This document shows, one piece after another, positions 21,194-31,785 of a stretch of 64,000 nt of DNA. This DNA comes from Lacimicrobium sp. SS2-24 (GTDB lineage Bacteria; Pseudomonadota; Gammaproteobacteria; Enterobacterales; Alteromonadaceae), in assembly GCF_002201535.1 (NCBI RefSeq), contig NZ_NIWW01000006.1:1-64000 (forward strand). Reading direction: 5' to 3'. Under the pieces are notes generated by a model. That model searched no databases. It was not told where the DNA came from and saw only the letters and a list, made by a program, of their open reading frames with translations. The stretch's first letter is position 1, and every line of letters starts with the position of its first letter. The position numbers and the translations under genes are program-made.

Positions 21194-22201
21194 ATGACAA
21201 TTAAAGTCGCTATCAACGGGTTTGGACGTATAGGCCGTAACGTATTACGCGCCCTCTACGAAGCAGAGAAAAACTACGACCTGCAAATTGTCGCCATCAA
21301 TGATCTTGGCGACGCGGCGATTAACGCCCACCTGATTAAATATGATACCGCTCATGGACGCTTCGCGGCTAAGGTTAATCATGATGATCAGGCCATTTAT
21401 ATCAATGATGACAAAATTCTTACCTTCAGCGAACGTAATCCCGCTGATTTGCCATGGAAAGAGCTGGGTATAGACGTTGTTTTTGAGTGCACCGGATTGT
21501 TCACCAAAAAAGCCGATGCTGAAATGCATATCCAGGCTGGTGCCAGAAAAGTCATTATTTCTGCCCCAGGCAAAGAAGTCGATGCCACCGTGGTATATGG
21601 TGTCAATCATGATGTGCTCAATGCTGACATGACGGTTATCTCCAACGCGTCGTGCACCACCAACTGTCTGGCGCCAATCGCCAAACCTCTGCATGACGCA
21701 CTGGGTATACAGAACGCCCTGATGACCACCATCCATGCTTACACTAATGATCAGCGTTTAAGTGATGTTTACCACACAGACGTACGCCGTGCCCGCGCCG
21801 CAGCCATGTCAATGATCCCCACCAAGACCGGTGCCGCCGCTGCAGTTGGACTGGTCGTGCCGGAATTAAATGGCAGAGTAGACGGTATGGCGGTCAGGGT
21901 GCCGGTGATCAATGTCTCTGTTGTGGATCTCAACATTGTCACCGAACGTGAGACCAGTGTAGAGGAAGTGAATAAAATCATTGCCGATGCCGCAGCGCAG
22001 TCTCCAATGAATGAAGTGCTGCAAGTGAACACCTTGCCACTGGTGTCTGTAGACTTTAACCATGTACCCTATTCTTCTATCTTCGATGCCACGCAGACTA
22101 AAGTGCAGGGCAATCTGGTTAAAGTGATGTCCTGGTATGATAATGAATGGGGCTTTAGCAACCGGATGTTGGACAATGCCCAGTACTGGCTAAGCTTGTA
22201 G
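21194..22201 (+). CDS. gap: Glyceraldehyde-3-phosphate dehydrogenase, type I
   Basis: Oxidises glyceraldehyde-3-phosphate with NAD(P) and phosphate in lower glycolysis. 335 residues, normal length. NAD loop [15 protein letters not shown] at 8-22, catalytic C154 in [11 protein letters not shown], and the histidine in TIHAYTNDQ. The residues AINDLGD after the second strand and the [16 protein letters not shown] segment lean towards the Epd-like/GapB branch, so erythrose-4-phosphate activity cannot be excluded. ATG follows TAAGGAG. A terminator ends the gene just before yeaD. Likely HexR-controlled (operator at 21155). Confidence 0.93.
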   Translation: MTIKVAINGFGRIGRNVLRALYEAEKNYDLQIVAINDLGDAAINAHLIKYDTAHGRFAAKVNHDDQAIYINDDKILTFSERNPADLPWKELGIDVVFECTGLFTKKADAEMHIQAGARKVIISAPGKEVDATVVYGVNHDVLNADMTVISNASCTTNCLAPIAKPLHDALGIQNALMTTIHAYTNDQRLSDVYHTDVRRARAAAMSMIPTKTGAAAAVGLVVPELNGRVDGMAVRVPVINVSVVDLNIVTERETSVEEVNKIIADAAAQSPMNEVLQVNTLPLVSVDFNHVPYSSIFDATQTKVQGNLVKVMSWYDNEWGFSNRMLDNAQYWLSL

Positions 22202-22220
22202 TACCCGCAGCTGTATCACG

Positions 22221-22244
22221 AAAGCGGCCAGTGGCCGCTTTTTT
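22221..22244 (+). terminator. Rho-independent terminator after gap
   Basis: Stem AGCGGC (22223-22228) with GCCGCT (22234-22239), loop of five, T run to 22244. It separates gap from yeaD, so yeaD would need read-through or its own promoter. Confidence 0.8.
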
Positions 22245-22283
22245 GTTATGACCTGTCTGACATTCAGGTTAAAGGAGAAATCA

Positions 22284-23123
22284 GTGAAACTTTCCACTCA
22301 TGTTACCCAGCATATCTCGGCACAGGGCATGCCCCTGATCACTGTAGCCCATCCCGCCGCCAGCCTCCGGTTATCCTTATTTGGTGGACATATCCTCAGC
22401 TACGTGCCCAACACGGATAAACGTGAACGCCTGTGGCTCAGTTCAGAGGCGGTCATGGATGGCAGCAAGGCCATCCGTGGTGGTATACCGGTGTGCTGGC
22501 CCTGGTTTGCAGCACATTCACAACCTGATCTCCCTGCCCATGGGTACTTAAGAACCCAACTATGGCAGGTTATTCAGATTGACGAGAATGTAAAAAACAC
22601 TCGCCTGGTCCTGCAACCAGAATTCACCGCCGCGCCGGGTTTCGAAGGACAGGCCGGCGTATCCCTTATCATTGAAGTCGGTGACGCGCTCAGCGTCACG
22701 CTGGTGACTGAGAACACCGGTGAACAATCCTTTACCCTATGCGCGGCACTGCACACTTATTTTCGTGTCAATGACATCGAGCAGGTTGAGCTTATGGGGC
22801 TGGAGGGAGAATACATCGATAAGCTGCAACAAAACCGTCGTCAGAACACCCCTTCCCCCTATACTATCGATGCAGAAACCGATCGTATTCATTTATGCCA
22901 AACCGGTGAGGTGGTGCTAAAAGAGCCCAGCCACCAGACTCCTGTGGGCTCTTCTGGCCACGATAGTATCGTAGTCTGGAATCCGGGTCTGGAAAAGGCC
23001 CAAGCCATCACAGACATGCCAGATAACGAGTATCAGCACATGCTGTGTATCGAGACGGCTATCACCCAGGGGATTGTCATAGCGCCCGGACACAGTCATC
23101 ATTTGACCCAGGTCATTAAATAG
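22284..23123 (+). CDS. yeaD: D-hexose-6-phosphate mutarotase (YeaD, aldose-1-epimerase family)
   Basis: Interconverts the anomers of glucose-6-phosphate and related hexose phosphates, helping entry into the Zwf route. The 279-residue product has the galactose-mutarotase fold: an early FGGHILSYVP strand, IRGGIPVCWPWF, HGYLRTQLW with a catalytic histidine, ALHTYFRV, and NPGLEKA near the end. The start is GTG at 22284, chosen because AAAGGAG lies six bases upstream; a longer frame from 22248 has no ribosome-binding site. The gap-yeaD order is the same as gapA-yeaD in E. coli. Confidence 0.85.
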   Translation: MKLSTHVTQHISAQGMPLITVAHPAASLRLSLFGGHILSYVPNTDKRERLWLSSEAVMDGSKAIRGGIPVCWPWFAAHSQPDLPAHGYLRTQLWQVIQIDENVKNTRLVLQPEFTAAPGFEGQAGVSLIIEVGDALSVTLVTENTGEQSFTLCAALHTYFRVNDIEQVELMGLEGEYIDKLQQNRRQNTPSPYTIDAETDRIHLCQTGEVVLKEPSHQTPVGSSGHDSIVVWNPGLEKAQAITDMPDNEYQHMLCIETAITQGIVIAPGHSHHLTQVIK

Positions 23124-23134
23124 CCCCTAAGAGA

Positions 23135-23161
23135 GGCGCCGCAACGCCAATCAGCGGCGCC
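23135..23161. terminator. GC-rich hairpin between convergent yeaD and eda
   Basis: GGCGCCGC (23135-23142) with GCGGCGCC (23154-23161), directly after the yeaD stop. The T tract is weak. A second hairpin, GGGCATC/GATGCCC (23334-23340 with 23350-23356), stands near the eda stop. The 272-base region between the two genes holds nothing else that I can support. Confidence 0.4.
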
Positions 23162-23395
23162 AGCTCCTTGCTGTTTTGACGCATGCCAGTTAACACTGCC
23201 ACTGCGAGCATACCGGGTGGGAAGAGAAAACAGGGTAACAAGCCTGGTGCGCACCTGCGGTGACACGAAAACGCGGTTATCGCCTGTTTCTTTTAGTAAG
23301 TGAATAGAGGGTAAAAGAACCTATCTGGAAACGGGGCATCACAAGCGACGATGCCCTTTACTCAAAAGTAGATGGCGCCCAAAGCGCCCTGGTAA

Positions 23396-24049
23396 CTAGT
23401 CAGAGACCGTGGCCGCACCTTTTACCGCCTGGCTCGCCAGTTCGGTTATTTTGCTCCAGTCTCCGGCCGCCACCACATCATCCGGTGCCAGCCATGAGCC
23501 GCCTACGCAGCGCACATTAGGCAGCGCCAGGTAGTCCAGATAATTATTGGCAGAGATGCCTCCTGTGGGGCAGAACACCACATCGGGGAATGGCCCGCCA
23601 ATGGACTTAAGGGCCTTGATGCCCCCGGACGCTTCGGCCGGGAAGAACTTAAAATGGGTATAACCCAAATCCCGTCCTTTCATCAATTCTGAAATAGAGG
23701 AAACGCCTGGGATCAGTGCAATATTGGCCTCGTTACCTGCTTCAAGCAATTCGGTAGTCAACCCCGGGCTGATAGCAAACTTGGCGCCGGCTTCTGCCAC
23801 TTCCCGCAGCTGAGCTGCATTTGTTACCGTTCCCGCACCGATAAGTGCCTCAGGGACTTTATCAGCAATCTCACGGATCACATCCAAGGCTGCCGGCGTG
23901 CGCAGCGTCACCTCCAACACCCGAATGCCGCCTTTTATCAGCGCTTCGGCCAGTGGCACCGCATGGGCAACCTCTTTTATTACCAATACCGGCACCACAG
24001 GTCCCTGATTGAAGAGTTGCTCAGAAGAAATCATCCAGTCTTTATTCAT
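23396..24049 (-). CDS. eda: KDPG/KHG aldolase (Entner-Doudoroff)
   Basis: Splits 2-keto-3-deoxy-6-phosphogluconate into pyruvate and glyceraldehyde-3-phosphate. The 217-residue TIM barrel carries [24 protein letters not shown] and the Schiff-base lysine in [12 protein letters not shown]. It also has the PTGGISANN phosphate-binding loop. Last gene of the zwf-pgl-edd-glk-eda operon, four bases after glk. Confidence 0.95.
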   Translation of the reverse strand: MNKDWMISSEQLFNQGPVVPVLVIKEVAHAVPLAEALIKGGIRVLEVTLRTPAALDVIREIADKVPEALIGAGTVTNAAQLREVAEAGAKFAISPGLTTELLEAGNEANIALIPGVSSISELMKGRDLGYTHFKFFPAEASGGIKALKSIGGPFPDVVFCPTGGISANNYLDYLALPNVRCVGGSWLAPDDVVAAGDWSKITELASQAVKGAATVSD

Positions 24050-24053
24050 GAAA

Positions 24054-25007
24054 TTAACCTTTATAATGCTGCGTCAGATAGGCTGCAGTGCCAATCAAGC
24101 CATGTTCCGGCTCAGTGATGAGGTAAGTAGGGATACCAGCCACATATGATGCGAACCGGCCTTTGGCTTCGAAGCGGGTACGGAATTCACTCTGCACCAG
24201 AAAATCCGAAAAACGCGAAGCGATGCCACCGGCAATATATACCCCGCCGAAGGTGCCGAGATTGAGGGCCAGGTTACCGGCAAAACTGCCCATCACCCGG
24301 CAAAACTGATGCAAGGTGGCCACGCAAAGATCACAACGATTACTCAGCGCTCTCTCGGTGATATCTGACGGTTCCGTTAAATCCGCAAAGCGCCCCTGAT
24401 GTTCGGCGATGGCCTGATATATCTGCACCAGTCCACGCCCCGACAAGACCTCTTCCGCCGACGCATGACCATATTTATTGCGCAGGTACTGCCATACCAC
24501 CACATCCATATTATCTGCCGGAGCAAAATCCACATGGCCACCCTCACCGTCCAGACTGATCCAGCCTTGGGGTCCCATAACAAGGTGTCCAACGCCCAGG
24601 CCGGTACCCGGACCAAACACCGCAATGGGCTGATTTTCCACCGCGGCACCACCACCGATTTGCAGCTTCTGCTCGTCACTGAGCTCAGGCAGAGACATGG
24701 AAATCGCCGTGTAATCATTGATCACATCCAGCCAACTCAGTCCCAAATCCTGTTGCAATTGGCGCTTGGAAAACTGCCAGTGGTGATTGGTCATCTTGAT
24801 AATGTCTTTGTCTACCGGACATGCGATGGCAATACAACCGGCCTCAAACTGGCTATCCGGGTGCTTGGAAAAATAGTGTTCAATAGCATCATTGATGCTG
24901 TCAAAGTCGTTACACAAAAACTTCTGCACATCGCATAACTGGCCGTCCACGACTTTGGCCAGACGAATATTAGTTCCGCCGACATCGGCTACAAAGCTTG
25001 CGTTCAC
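24054..25007 (-). CDS. glk: Glucokinase
   Basis: ATP-dependent phosphorylation of cytosolic glucose, belonging to the Glk (not ROK) family. The 317-residue protein has the phosphate-binding [14 protein letters not shown] at residues 5-18 and [12 protein letters not shown] in the second domain. The start codon is GTG at 25007, overlapping the edd stop as GTGA. Placement inside the Entner-Doudoroff operon means that free glucose, for example released by MalQ, is fed straight into Zwf. Confidence 0.94.
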   Translation of the reverse strand: MNASFVADVGGTNIRLAKVVDGQLCDVQKFLCNDFDSINDAIEHYFSKHPDSQFEAGCIAIACPVDKDIIKMTNHHWQFSKRQLQQDLGLSWLDVINDYTAISMSLPELSDEQKLQIGGGAAVENQPIAVFGPGTGLGVGHLVMGPQGWISLDGEGGHVDFAPADNMDVVVWQYLRNKYGHASAEEVLSGRGLVQIYQAIAEHQGRFADLTEPSDITERALSNRCDLCVATLHQFCRVMGSFAGNLALNLGTFGGVYIAGGIASRFSDFLVQSEFRTRFEAKGRFASYVAGIPTYLITEPEHGLIGTAAYLTQHYKG

Positions 25008-26833
25008 AGTGCCTGCTCCTGTTTTGCAAACAACGAACAGGCCCCCTGCTCTGCCCCGGTAAGGTTGTTGCGCATACCGGCAAACAACTCTCGCCCCATA
25101 CCCTGTAGGTGATGTTCGATATCAGCCGGCTGGTTTTCACGCTGAGCCAGCTCCTGCTCATCCACCAACAGATTGATTTCGCCGCTATCGGCATCCAGTT
25201 CAATCAGATCGCCATTGTGGACTTTAGCCAACAACCCGCCGTCATAGGCTTCGGGCGTCACGTGAATCGCCGCGGGGACTTTACCGGAAGCACCAGACAT
25301 ACGTCCGTCGGTGACCAGTGCCACCTTATATCCACGATCCTGCAACACACCCAGTGGCGGAGTCAGACTATGCAGCTCCGGCATACCGATGGCCTTGGGC
25401 CCCTGAAAACGCACCACAACAATGCAGTCTTTGTCCAATTCACCCGCTTTAAAGGCACGGTTAAGGTCAAACTGGTCTTCAAACACCACAGCAGGGGCTT
25501 TGATATAGGTTTTCTTTTCGCGCAGTGCCGATGTCTTTATGACCGCACGCCCCAAATTACCTTTGAGCACACTGAGGCCGCCATTGGGTTTAAACGGTGC
25601 TTTGACGGTGGCCAGCACCTCAGGATCCAACGACGCTGTAGGGCCATCGCGCCATACAAGCTTGCCCTCTTCCAGAACCGGCTCCTGGGTATAACGACGC
25701 AGGCCTTTACCACAAATGGTATTGACATCTTCATGTAGCAACCCGGCGTCTAACAGCTCGCGAATTAACAGTGATGTGCCGCCCGCTGCGGTAAAGTGAT
25801 TAATATCGGCTGATCCATTGGGATAAATGCGAGTCATCAGCGGAACCGCATTGGAAATATCAGAAAAATCATCCCAGTTAATCAGATAACCGGCCGCTCG
25901 CGCCACTGCCACCAGGTGCATCGTGTGGTTGGTAGAGCCTCCTGTCGCCAGCAGCCCGACCAGACCATTTACCACGGCTTTGGCATCCACAATATGACCA
26001 ATCGGCATATAGTTATCACCCAGATCGGTCAGACGCGTTGCCTGCACCGCAGCGGCTTTTGTCAATGCATCACGCAGCGGCGTACCCGGATTCACAAAAG
26101 AGGAGCCTGGCAGGTGTAGCCCCATGATTTCAACGACCAGCTGATTACTGTTGGCGGTGCCGTAAAAAGTACAGGTACCGGCAGAGTGATAAGAGTTTGA
26201 TTCCGCTTCGAGCAAATCTTCACGGCTGGCCTTACCTTCTGCGTATGCCTGGCGAACTCTGGCTTTTTCTTTATTGGGAATGCCAGAAGGCATGGGGCCG
26301 GCGGGGACAAATACCGTAGGCAGATGACCAAAACTGAGCGCGCCCAGAAGTAGCCCTGGCACAATTTTGTCACAGATCCCCAACATCAGCGCGCCATCAA
26401 ACATATTATGAGACAGCCCCACGGCCGCCGCCTGAGCGATGACATCACGGCTCATCAGACTCAGATCCATACCCGGATTACCCTGCGTCACGCCGTCACA
26501 CATGGCCGGCACACCACCGGCAAATTGCGCCACGCTACCCACTTCATGTACAGCTTGCTTAATCAGCTGAGGGTAAGTTTCATAGGGCTGGTGCGCGGAT
26601 AGCATGTCATTGTATGCCGACACAATGGCCAGATTGGCTTTCGTCATGCTACGCAGAGACGATTTGTCATTCTGATTACAGGCAGCAAAACCATGAGCCA
26701 GGTTACCGCATGACAGTGCCCCTCTGTGAGGCCCTTCCCGACGTGCTTTGTCAATTTTCTGCAGATACTGCTCGCGGGTCTTTTCGCTGCGCTTGATAAT
26801 CCTGTCGGTCACGTTCTGGATAATCGGATTCAT
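25004..26833 (-). CDS. edd: 6-phosphogluconate dehydratase
   Basis: Dehydrates 6-phosphogluconate to KDPG, the first dedicated Entner-Doudoroff step. The 609-residue IlvD/Edd protein carries [16 protein letters not shown] and ICDKIVPG, with the cysteines expected to hold the Fe-S cluster. The [17 protein letters not shown] segment lies near the C-terminus. It starts 17 bases after pgl and overlaps glk by four bases. Length equals E. coli Edd (603). Confidence 0.96.
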   Translation of the reverse strand: MNPIIQNVTDRIIKRSEKTREQYLQKIDKARREGPHRGALSCGNLAHGFAACNQNDKSSLRSMTKANLAIVSAYNDMLSAHQPYETYPQLIKQAVHEVGSVAQFAGGVPAMCDGVTQGNPGMDLSLMSRDVIAQAAAVGLSHNMFDGALMLGICDKIVPGLLLGALSFGHLPTVFVPAGPMPSGIPNKEKARVRQAYAEGKASREDLLEAESNSYHSAGTCTFYGTANSNQLVVEIMGLHLPGSSFVNPGTPLRDALTKAAAVQATRLTDLGDNYMPIGHIVDAKAVVNGLVGLLATGGSTNHTMHLVAVARAAGYLINWDDFSDISNAVPLMTRIYPNGSADINHFTAAGGTSLLIRELLDAGLLHEDVNTICGKGLRRYTQEPVLEEGKLVWRDGPTASLDPEVLATVKAPFKPNGGLSVLKGNLGRAVIKTSALREKKTYIKAPAVVFEDQFDLNRAFKAGELDKDCIVVVRFQGPKAIGMPELHSLTPPLGVLQDRGYKVALVTDGRMSGASGKVPAAIHVTPEAYDGGLLAKVHNGDLIELDADSGEINLLVDEQELAQRENQPADIEHHLQGMGRELFAGMRNNLTGAEQGACSLFAKQEQAL

Positions 26834-26850
26834 GGAATTCTCCTATTTTT

Positions 26851-27537
26851 TTACGGTGCCCACATCAACTCAACGTCCGTATTATCTAATACGGCTCGTA
26901 TCGGCATCTCAAATGGATCGGTACCGGCCAGCGCCTGATCCAGCACCGCTTTCTTTTTGTCGCCCTGTAAATGCAAAAACACCTGTCGGCTGTTGAGTAA
27001 AGCCGACAGCGACAATGACATACGCCAGTTCGGCGCTGTGGTTGGCTTCACAGCAAGATAGGCATCAGGGTTGTTCATATCGAGTCCCTGCTGAATTTGT
27101 TCTGAGCAGGGAAATAGTGACGCCGTATGGCCATCTTCGCCCATCCCCAGTATCACCACATCAAAGGGTGTCGGGATCTGACTGAGACGGTTAATACAGC
27201 TGGCAACACCCTCAGACGCCTCCGCTGCGGCGTTTTTCAGCCCGATAAACGTGGCTTTCTCAGCCTTGTTCTTAAGCAAATGTGCACGCACCATTTTTTC
27301 GTTGCTGGCGTCATCATCGGTATCCACCCAACGCTCATCGGCGAGACTGATGACCACGTTTTCCCAGTCCAGTTCTGCCTCACTCAATTGTGCAAACAGA
27401 GCCTGAGGGGTGCGTCCTCCTGATACAATCAGGCTGGCGCGACCATGCGCTTCAATGCCCTGCTCCAGTAAGTTAACGATGCGCTCTGCAAAGCTTTTGT
27501 TCAGTGCTTGTGCACTGCTAAAGAGATTCTGTTTCAT
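26851..27537 (-). CDS. pgl: 6-phosphogluconolactonase
   Basis: Hydrolyses 6-phosphogluconolactone made by Zwf. The 228-residue product is a DevB-type lactonase: VSGGRTPQALFAQL, LADERWVDTDDDASN, then GMGEDGHTASLFP. ATG at 27537 overlaps the zwf stop as ATGA. It lies between zwf and edd, so the three consecutive steps are made from one message. Confidence 0.94.
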   Translation of the reverse strand: MKQNLFSSAQALNKSFAERIVNLLEQGIEAHGRASLIVSGGRTPQALFAQLSEAELDWENVVISLADERWVDTDDDASNEKMVRAHLLKNKAEKATFIGLKNAAAEASEGVASCINRLSQIPTPFDVVILGMGEDGHTASLFPCSEQIQQGLDMNNPDAYLAVKPTTAPNWRMSLSLSALLNSRQVFLHLQGDKKKAVLDQALAGTDPFEMPIRAVLDNTDVELMWAP

Positions 27538-29030
27538 TTTGCCTTCCTGCCCACTTTGCTTTCATACCAGGCACGACCGTCCCGGGCCAATAGTGCAATG
27601 GATGCAACCGGTCCCCAGGTGCCAGCCTGGTATGGCTCGGGTGGCTCATTACTGTTTTTCCAGGCGTCGATGATGCCATCAACCCAGGTCCAGGCCTGTT
27701 CAATTTCATCACGGCGTACAAACAGCGCCTGATTACCCAGCATGACCTCCAGCAACAACTTCTCATAGGCATCGGCAATACGTTCATCACTGAAGGTTTC
27801 CGAGAAGCTCAGATCCAGCTTGGTCTTCTGCAGGTTCATTGAACTTGCCCCGGTTAGGCCCGGCACCTTATTCATTACCGTCACTTCCACCGCCTCATCA
27901 GGTTGCAGTCGAATGGTAAGTTTATTCGGTGGTAAAGTGGCAAAGCTGTCTTTAAACAGGTTGTGGGGCTGTGATTTAAAATAAATCACGATTTCACTCA
28001 CCTTGGTGGGCATACGCTTACCGGTGCGCAGATAAAAAGGCACCCCCGCCCAACGCCAGTTGTCCAGTTCGACTTTCAGTGCCACAAAACTCTCGGTTTC
28101 ACTTTTTTGATTGGCATCCGGCTCTTCCAGATAACCAGGCACTTCCTGCCCCCGCACAAAGCCCGAAGAATATTGACCCCGTACAGTTTTTTCAGACACA
28201 TTGGAACTGTTGATGGGACGCAATGCCTTCAATACTTTTAGCTTTTCATCACGTATGGCATCAGCATCCAGCGTGGTTGGCGGCTCCATGGCGATGAGGC
28301 TTAAGATTTGCAATAAGTGATTCTGCACCATATCGCGCATCTGACCGGCTTCATCAAAATAGCCCCAGCGACCTTCAATACCCACCGACTCCGCCACACT
28401 GATTTGTACATGATCAATACAGTTGTGATCCCAGTTTGTGGCAAAAATAGAGTTGGCAAAGCGCAGGGCAATCAGGTTCAGAACCGTTTCTTTACCCAGA
28501 TAATGGTCAATGCGATAAATTTGATTTTCCTGGAAGTAAGTCGCCACCTGCTCATTGATCACTTTGGATGACGCCAGGTCATGACCAATAGGTTTCTCCA
28601 GCACGACCCGCACGGAGGGGTCAATCACGCCTGCCTGATGCAACCCTTTACAGATATCCCCATAGATAGACGGTGGCGTAGCCAGATAGCAGACCATGGT
28701 GCGGTCCGAGTCGACATGCTCTTTAAAGACCGCGTAGGCACCGTGATCTTTCATGTCCACACAGAGATAATCGAGTTTTGCTGAAAAACGTTTCCAGACA
28801 GTCTCGTCCAGCTCATCAGACATAAATGTCTGCAGGTTCTCTTTCACCAGCTGAACATACTCTTCGCAATCCATCTGGTTACGGGCAACACCGATAATCC
28901 GTGTTTGCGGGTCAATCAGCCCGGCTCTTTCCAATTGATACAATGAGGGAAGCAATTTGCGGCGAGCGAGATCGCCCTTGGTGCCAAAAAGAACGAAGTC
29001 ACATGCTTCAACGGTATTTTCCAACGCCAT
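27534..29030 (-). CDS. zwf: Glucose-6-phosphate 1-dehydrogenase
   Basis: First enzyme of the oxidative pentose phosphate and Entner-Doudoroff routes. The 498-residue form starts at ATG 29030 (MALENTVEACDF). It has the dinucleotide motif GTKGDLARRKLLPSL, the EKPIGHD loop and the active-site RIDHYLGKE. The reading frame is open to 29132, but the extra residues are low-complexity and overlap the probable promoter. First gene of zwf-pgl-edd-glk-eda. Two HexR palindromes lie in the 246-base region shared with divergent hexR, so the operon is very probably repressed by HexR and released by KDPG. Confidence 0.96.
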   Translation of the reverse strand: MALENTVEACDFVLFGTKGDLARRKLLPSLYQLERAGLIDPQTRIIGVARNQMDCEEYVQLVKENLQTFMSDELDETVWKRFSAKLDYLCVDMKDHGAYAVFKEHVDSDRTMVCYLATPPSIYGDICKGLHQAGVIDPSVRVVLEKPIGHDLASSKVINEQVATYFQENQIYRIDHYLGKETVLNLIALRFANSIFATNWDHNCIDHVQISVAESVGIEGRWGYFDEAGQMRDMVQNHLLQILSLIAMEPPTTLDADAIRDEKLKVLKALRPINSSNVSEKTVRGQYSSGFVRGQEVPGYLEEPDANQKSETESFVALKVELDNWRWAGVPFYLRTGKRMPTKVSEIVIYFKSQPHNLFKDSFATLPPNKLTIRLQPDEAVEVTVMNKVPGLTGASSMNLQKTKLDLSFSETFSDERIADAYEKLLLEVMLGNQALFVRRDEIEQAWTWVDGIIDAWKNSNEPPEPYQAGTWGPVASIALLARDGRAWYESKVGRKAK

Positions 29031-29136
29031 AAGTTTCAACCTGAATAAAAAAATTCGAAAATAATTACCAAAACGCGGTAAATTTACTAAATAACGCTCG
29101 GCTGACTTGGTAAACTTGCTATTAGTTAACATTAAA

Positions 29137-29151
29137 TGTAATAAAATTACA
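29137..29151. promoter_or_regulatory. HexR operator upstream of zwf
   Basis: TGTAATAAAATTACA, a perfect TGTAAT-N3-ATTACA palindrome. The identical 15-mer occurs at 30250-30264 in front of pykA and nowhere else I noticed. It matches the HexR consensus described for Shewanella and other Gammaproteobacteria. It lies 107 bases upstream of the zwf start. Confidence 0.9.
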
Positions 29152-29221
29152 AGATTACCCCGGATTTTTTCTCTGCAATGAAAAAAATCTGCCGAATTTG
29201 CGGGTAAACTGTCCTAGGATC

Positions 29222-29236
29222 TGTTAAAAAATTACA
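29222..29236. promoter_or_regulatory. Second HexR operator, hexR-proximal
   Basis: TGTTAAAAAATTACA agrees at 13 of 15 positions with the zwf and pykA sites, with an intact right half ATTACA. It lies 41 bases before the hexR start, where it could mediate autoregulation. Confidence 0.6.
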
Positions 29237-29276
29237 GATACTGATTTACACATTATAAGTAGAAGCTGTCATTACT

Positions 29277-30125
29277 ATGAACATTTTAGAAAAAATTACC
29301 CAGAGTCAGGCGGTTTTCAGTAAATCTGAGCGCAAAGTGGCGGAAGTCATTCTCGCCGATCCGCAGACAGCCATTCATTCGAGCATTGCTACCTTAGCCA
29401 AACAATCCAATGTCAGCGAGCCTACTGTAAACCGCTTTTGCCGTCGCCTGGATACCAAAGGTTTTCCGGACTTTAAACTGCACCTGGCCCAGAGCCTGGC
29501 AAACGGTACTCCCTATGTGAATCGGCATGTGGAGGAGTCTGACGGCCCACAGGAATACACCAAAAAGATTTTCGAATCGACCATGGCGTCTCTAGAAGTG
29601 GCGCGCCAGTCACTCGATATCAATATCATTAACCGGGTCGTCGATCTGCTCACTCAGGCACAAAAGATTTCCTTTTTCGGATTGGGGGCATCCGCGTCCG
29701 TTGCCCACGATGCACTGAATAAGTTTTTCCGCTTTAATGTGCCAGTGATCTACTTTGATGACATTCTGATGCAGCGCATGAGTTGCATGAACAGTTGTGA
29801 GGAAGATGTGGTCGTCCTCATATCGCATACTGGCCGTACCAAGAGTCTGGTTGAGATTGCGCAGATTGCCAGAGGCAATGACGCCACCGTGATTGGCATT
29901 ACCTCAAAAGACAGTCCGCTGGCGAAAGAATGTTCTTTGGTTATCTCACTGGATGTGCCTGAGGACACCGATATGTACATGCCAATGGCCTCTCGCATTG
30001 CACAGCTGACACTAATCGACGTACTTGCCACCGGCTTCACCCTGCGTCGGGGCACGAAATTCCGTGAAAACCTGAAACGGGTTAAAGATACCCTGCGTGA
30101 ATCCCGCTATGACAGAAAATCCTGA
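29277..30125 (+). CDS. hexR: HexR, RpiR-family transcription regulator
   Basis: A 282-residue regulator with an N-terminal helix-turn-helix (about 1-77; VSEPTVNRFCRRLDTKGF is the recognition region). A SIS sugar-isomerase domain follows (about 120-255; FFGLGASASVAHDA and SHTGRTKSLVEIA). HexR represses central carbon genes and responds to KDPG. It stands head to head with zwf, with pykA downstream on the same strand; both targets carry the same operator. This arrangement is typical of Alteromonadales and Pseudomonas. Confidence 0.95.
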   Translation: MNILEKITQSQAVFSKSERKVAEVILADPQTAIHSSIATLAKQSNVSEPTVNRFCRRLDTKGFPDFKLHLAQSLANGTPYVNRHVEESDGPQEYTKKIFESTMASLEVARQSLDINIINRVVDLLTQAQKISFFGLGASASVAHDALNKFFRFNVPVIYFDDILMQRMSCMNSCEEDVVVLISHTGRTKSLVEIAQIARGNDATVIGITSKDSPLAKECSLVISLDVPEDTDMYMPMASRIAQLTLIDVLATGFTLRRGTKFRENLKRVKDTLRESRYDRKS

Positions 30126-30249
30126 CGTCAGGGGTCAGGCCAGCGCAAAATCGGGCTGCCGGTATACTGAAGCCGCAGCGCCTTGCTGACGGTTTCGATT
30201 TTCTTTTCGTTAAAATATTTCACATCCTTCGCCTTTTTAGCTAGAATTT

Positions 30250-30264
30250 TGTAATAAAATTACA
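30250..30264. promoter_or_regulatory. HexR operator upstream of pykA
   Basis: TGTAATAAAATTACA, identical in all 15 bases to the zwf operator, 72 bases before the pykA start. The site is flanked by extra T and A, extending the palindrome. Confidence 0.9.
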
Positions 30265-30336
30265 AAACAATGTATCCTTCCTGTACTCTAATCGGAAGCT
30301 GATATTCCGTGAACTGTGACAAGAGAGACATCGCAC

Positions 30337-31773
30337 ATGCTAAGAAGAACCAAAATCGTCGCAACGCTGGGACCATCCACAGATACTGAGCAAGCCATAG
30401 AAGCGGTTATTGCTGCGGGCACCAATGTGGTCAGAATGAACTTTTCTCACGGCACGGCTGAAGATCATATTGAACGAGCCAGGAAAGTGCGCAAAGTCGC
30501 GCAAAAGCTGGGAAAATATGTGGCTATCCTGGGTGATCTGCAAGGACCTAAGATCCGCGTTGCCAAATTCAAAAACGGCGCTATCGAGTTGGCCGTAGAT
30601 GACAGTTTTACCCTTGATGCCGATATGGACAGCAACAGCGGTGATCAGCACGCGGTAGGAATTGACTATAAAGCGCTTCCCGCGGATGTCAGTGCCGGGG
30701 ATATTTTGTTGTTAGATGACGGTCGCATTCAACTGCAAGTCACCAGTGTCGATGGCAATCAGGTCAAAACCCGTGTCACCGTAGGCGGGAAACTGTCTAA
30801 TAACAAAGGCATTAATCGTCTGGGTGGAGGTTTGTCTGCTGAGGCACTGACAGACAAAGACAAGCAGGACATAAAAACAGCCGCCGCGATGGAAGTCGAT
30901 TATCTGGCCGTTTCCTTTCCTCGTAATGGTGATGATCTTCGTTATGCCAGACAGTTGGCAGAAGCAGCCGGGTGCAACGCCAAAATCTGCGCAAAAGTAG
31001 AGCGGGCCGAAGCAGTGGCCACCGATGAAGCCATGGACGATGTGATCTCTGCCAGTGACGCGGTCATGGTGGCACGCGGCGATTTGGGTGTGGAAATTGG
31101 TGATGCTGAGCTTGTTGGCGTGCAGAAAAAGCTCATTTCCCGTTCACGTCAGCTCAACAAAGTCGTCATTACCGCCACACAGATGATGGAGTCGATGATC
31201 TCCAGCCCGATGCCAACGCGGGCCGAAGTGATGGATGTGGCCAATGCGGTACTCGATGGTACCGATGCGGTGATGCTCTCTGCGGAAACCGCTGCAGGGC
31301 AATATCCCGTGGAAACAGTAAAAGCCATGGCCAGGGTATGCGAAGGGGCAGAAACCCATCCCAGTGTACAGATTTCTAAGCACCGCATGGACGAGCACTT
31401 TACCTCAATCAGCGAAACCACAGCGCTGTCAGCCGTTTATGCCGCCAATCACCTGTCCACCATCAAAGCCATTGTGGCACTAACAGAAAGTGGCGGTACT
31501 GCCAGACTGATGTCCCGTATTACCAGTTCACTGCCTATTTATGGCCTGTCCCGCCACCAAAGCTCGCTAAATGTAATGGCCTTATACCGTGGCGTTAAAC
31601 CGGTCTATTTCGATTCCACCCAATGTCCCCCGGGCAGCCTGAAGCAAAGCGTCATTGACTGTTTATCTGATCTTGGCCTGGTGCAATCCGGTGACCAGTT
31701 TATCATGACCTATGGTGACGAAATGGAAACCGAAGGTGCAACCAATGGGTGTAAGATTGTTACGGTACCCTGA
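30337..31773 (+). CDS. pykA: Pyruvate kinase II
   Basis: Last glycolytic step: phosphoenolpyruvate and ADP to pyruvate and ATP. The 478-residue product follows E. coli PykA closely: [40 protein letters not shown], the catalytic region [22 protein letters not shown] and [15 protein letters not shown] at 30337 fits the family N-terminus; a GTG at 30316 is in frame but adds residues not seen in PykA. HexR operator upstream. The 3' end faces the GGDEF-EAL gene with only eight bases between the stop codons. Confidence 0.95.
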   Translation: MLRRTKIVATLGPSTDTEQAIEAVIAAGTNVVRMNFSHGTAEDHIERARKVRKVAQKLGKYVAILGDLQGPKIRVAKFKNGAIELAVDDSFTLDADMDSNSGDQHAVGIDYKALPADVSAGDILLLDDGRIQLQVTSVDGNQVKTRVTVGGKLSNNKGINRLGGGLSAEALTDKDKQDIKTAAAMEVDYLAVSFPRNGDDLRYARQLAEAAGCNAKICAKVERAEAVATDEAMDDVISASDAVMVARGDLGVEIGDAELVGVQKKLISRSRQLNKVVITATQMMESMISSPMPTRAEVMDVANAVLDGTDAVMLSAETAAGQYPVETVKAMARVCEGAETHPSVQISKHRMDEHFTSISETTALSAVYAANHLSTIKAIVALTESGGTARLMSRITSSLPIYGLSRHQSSLNVMALYRGVKPVYFDSTQCPPGSLKQSVIDCLSDLGLVQSGDQFIMTYGDEMETEGATNGCKIVTVP

Positions 31774-31785
31774 GTACAATCTTAC
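31751..31785. terminator. 10-bp inverted repeat spanning the convergent pykA and GGDEF-EAL stop codons
   Basis: GTAAGATTGT (31751-31760) is the exact complement of ACAATCTTAC (31776-31785). The hairpin includes both stop codons but has no T tract. It could be a weak bidirectional terminator or protect both mRNA ends. Confidence 0.45.
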
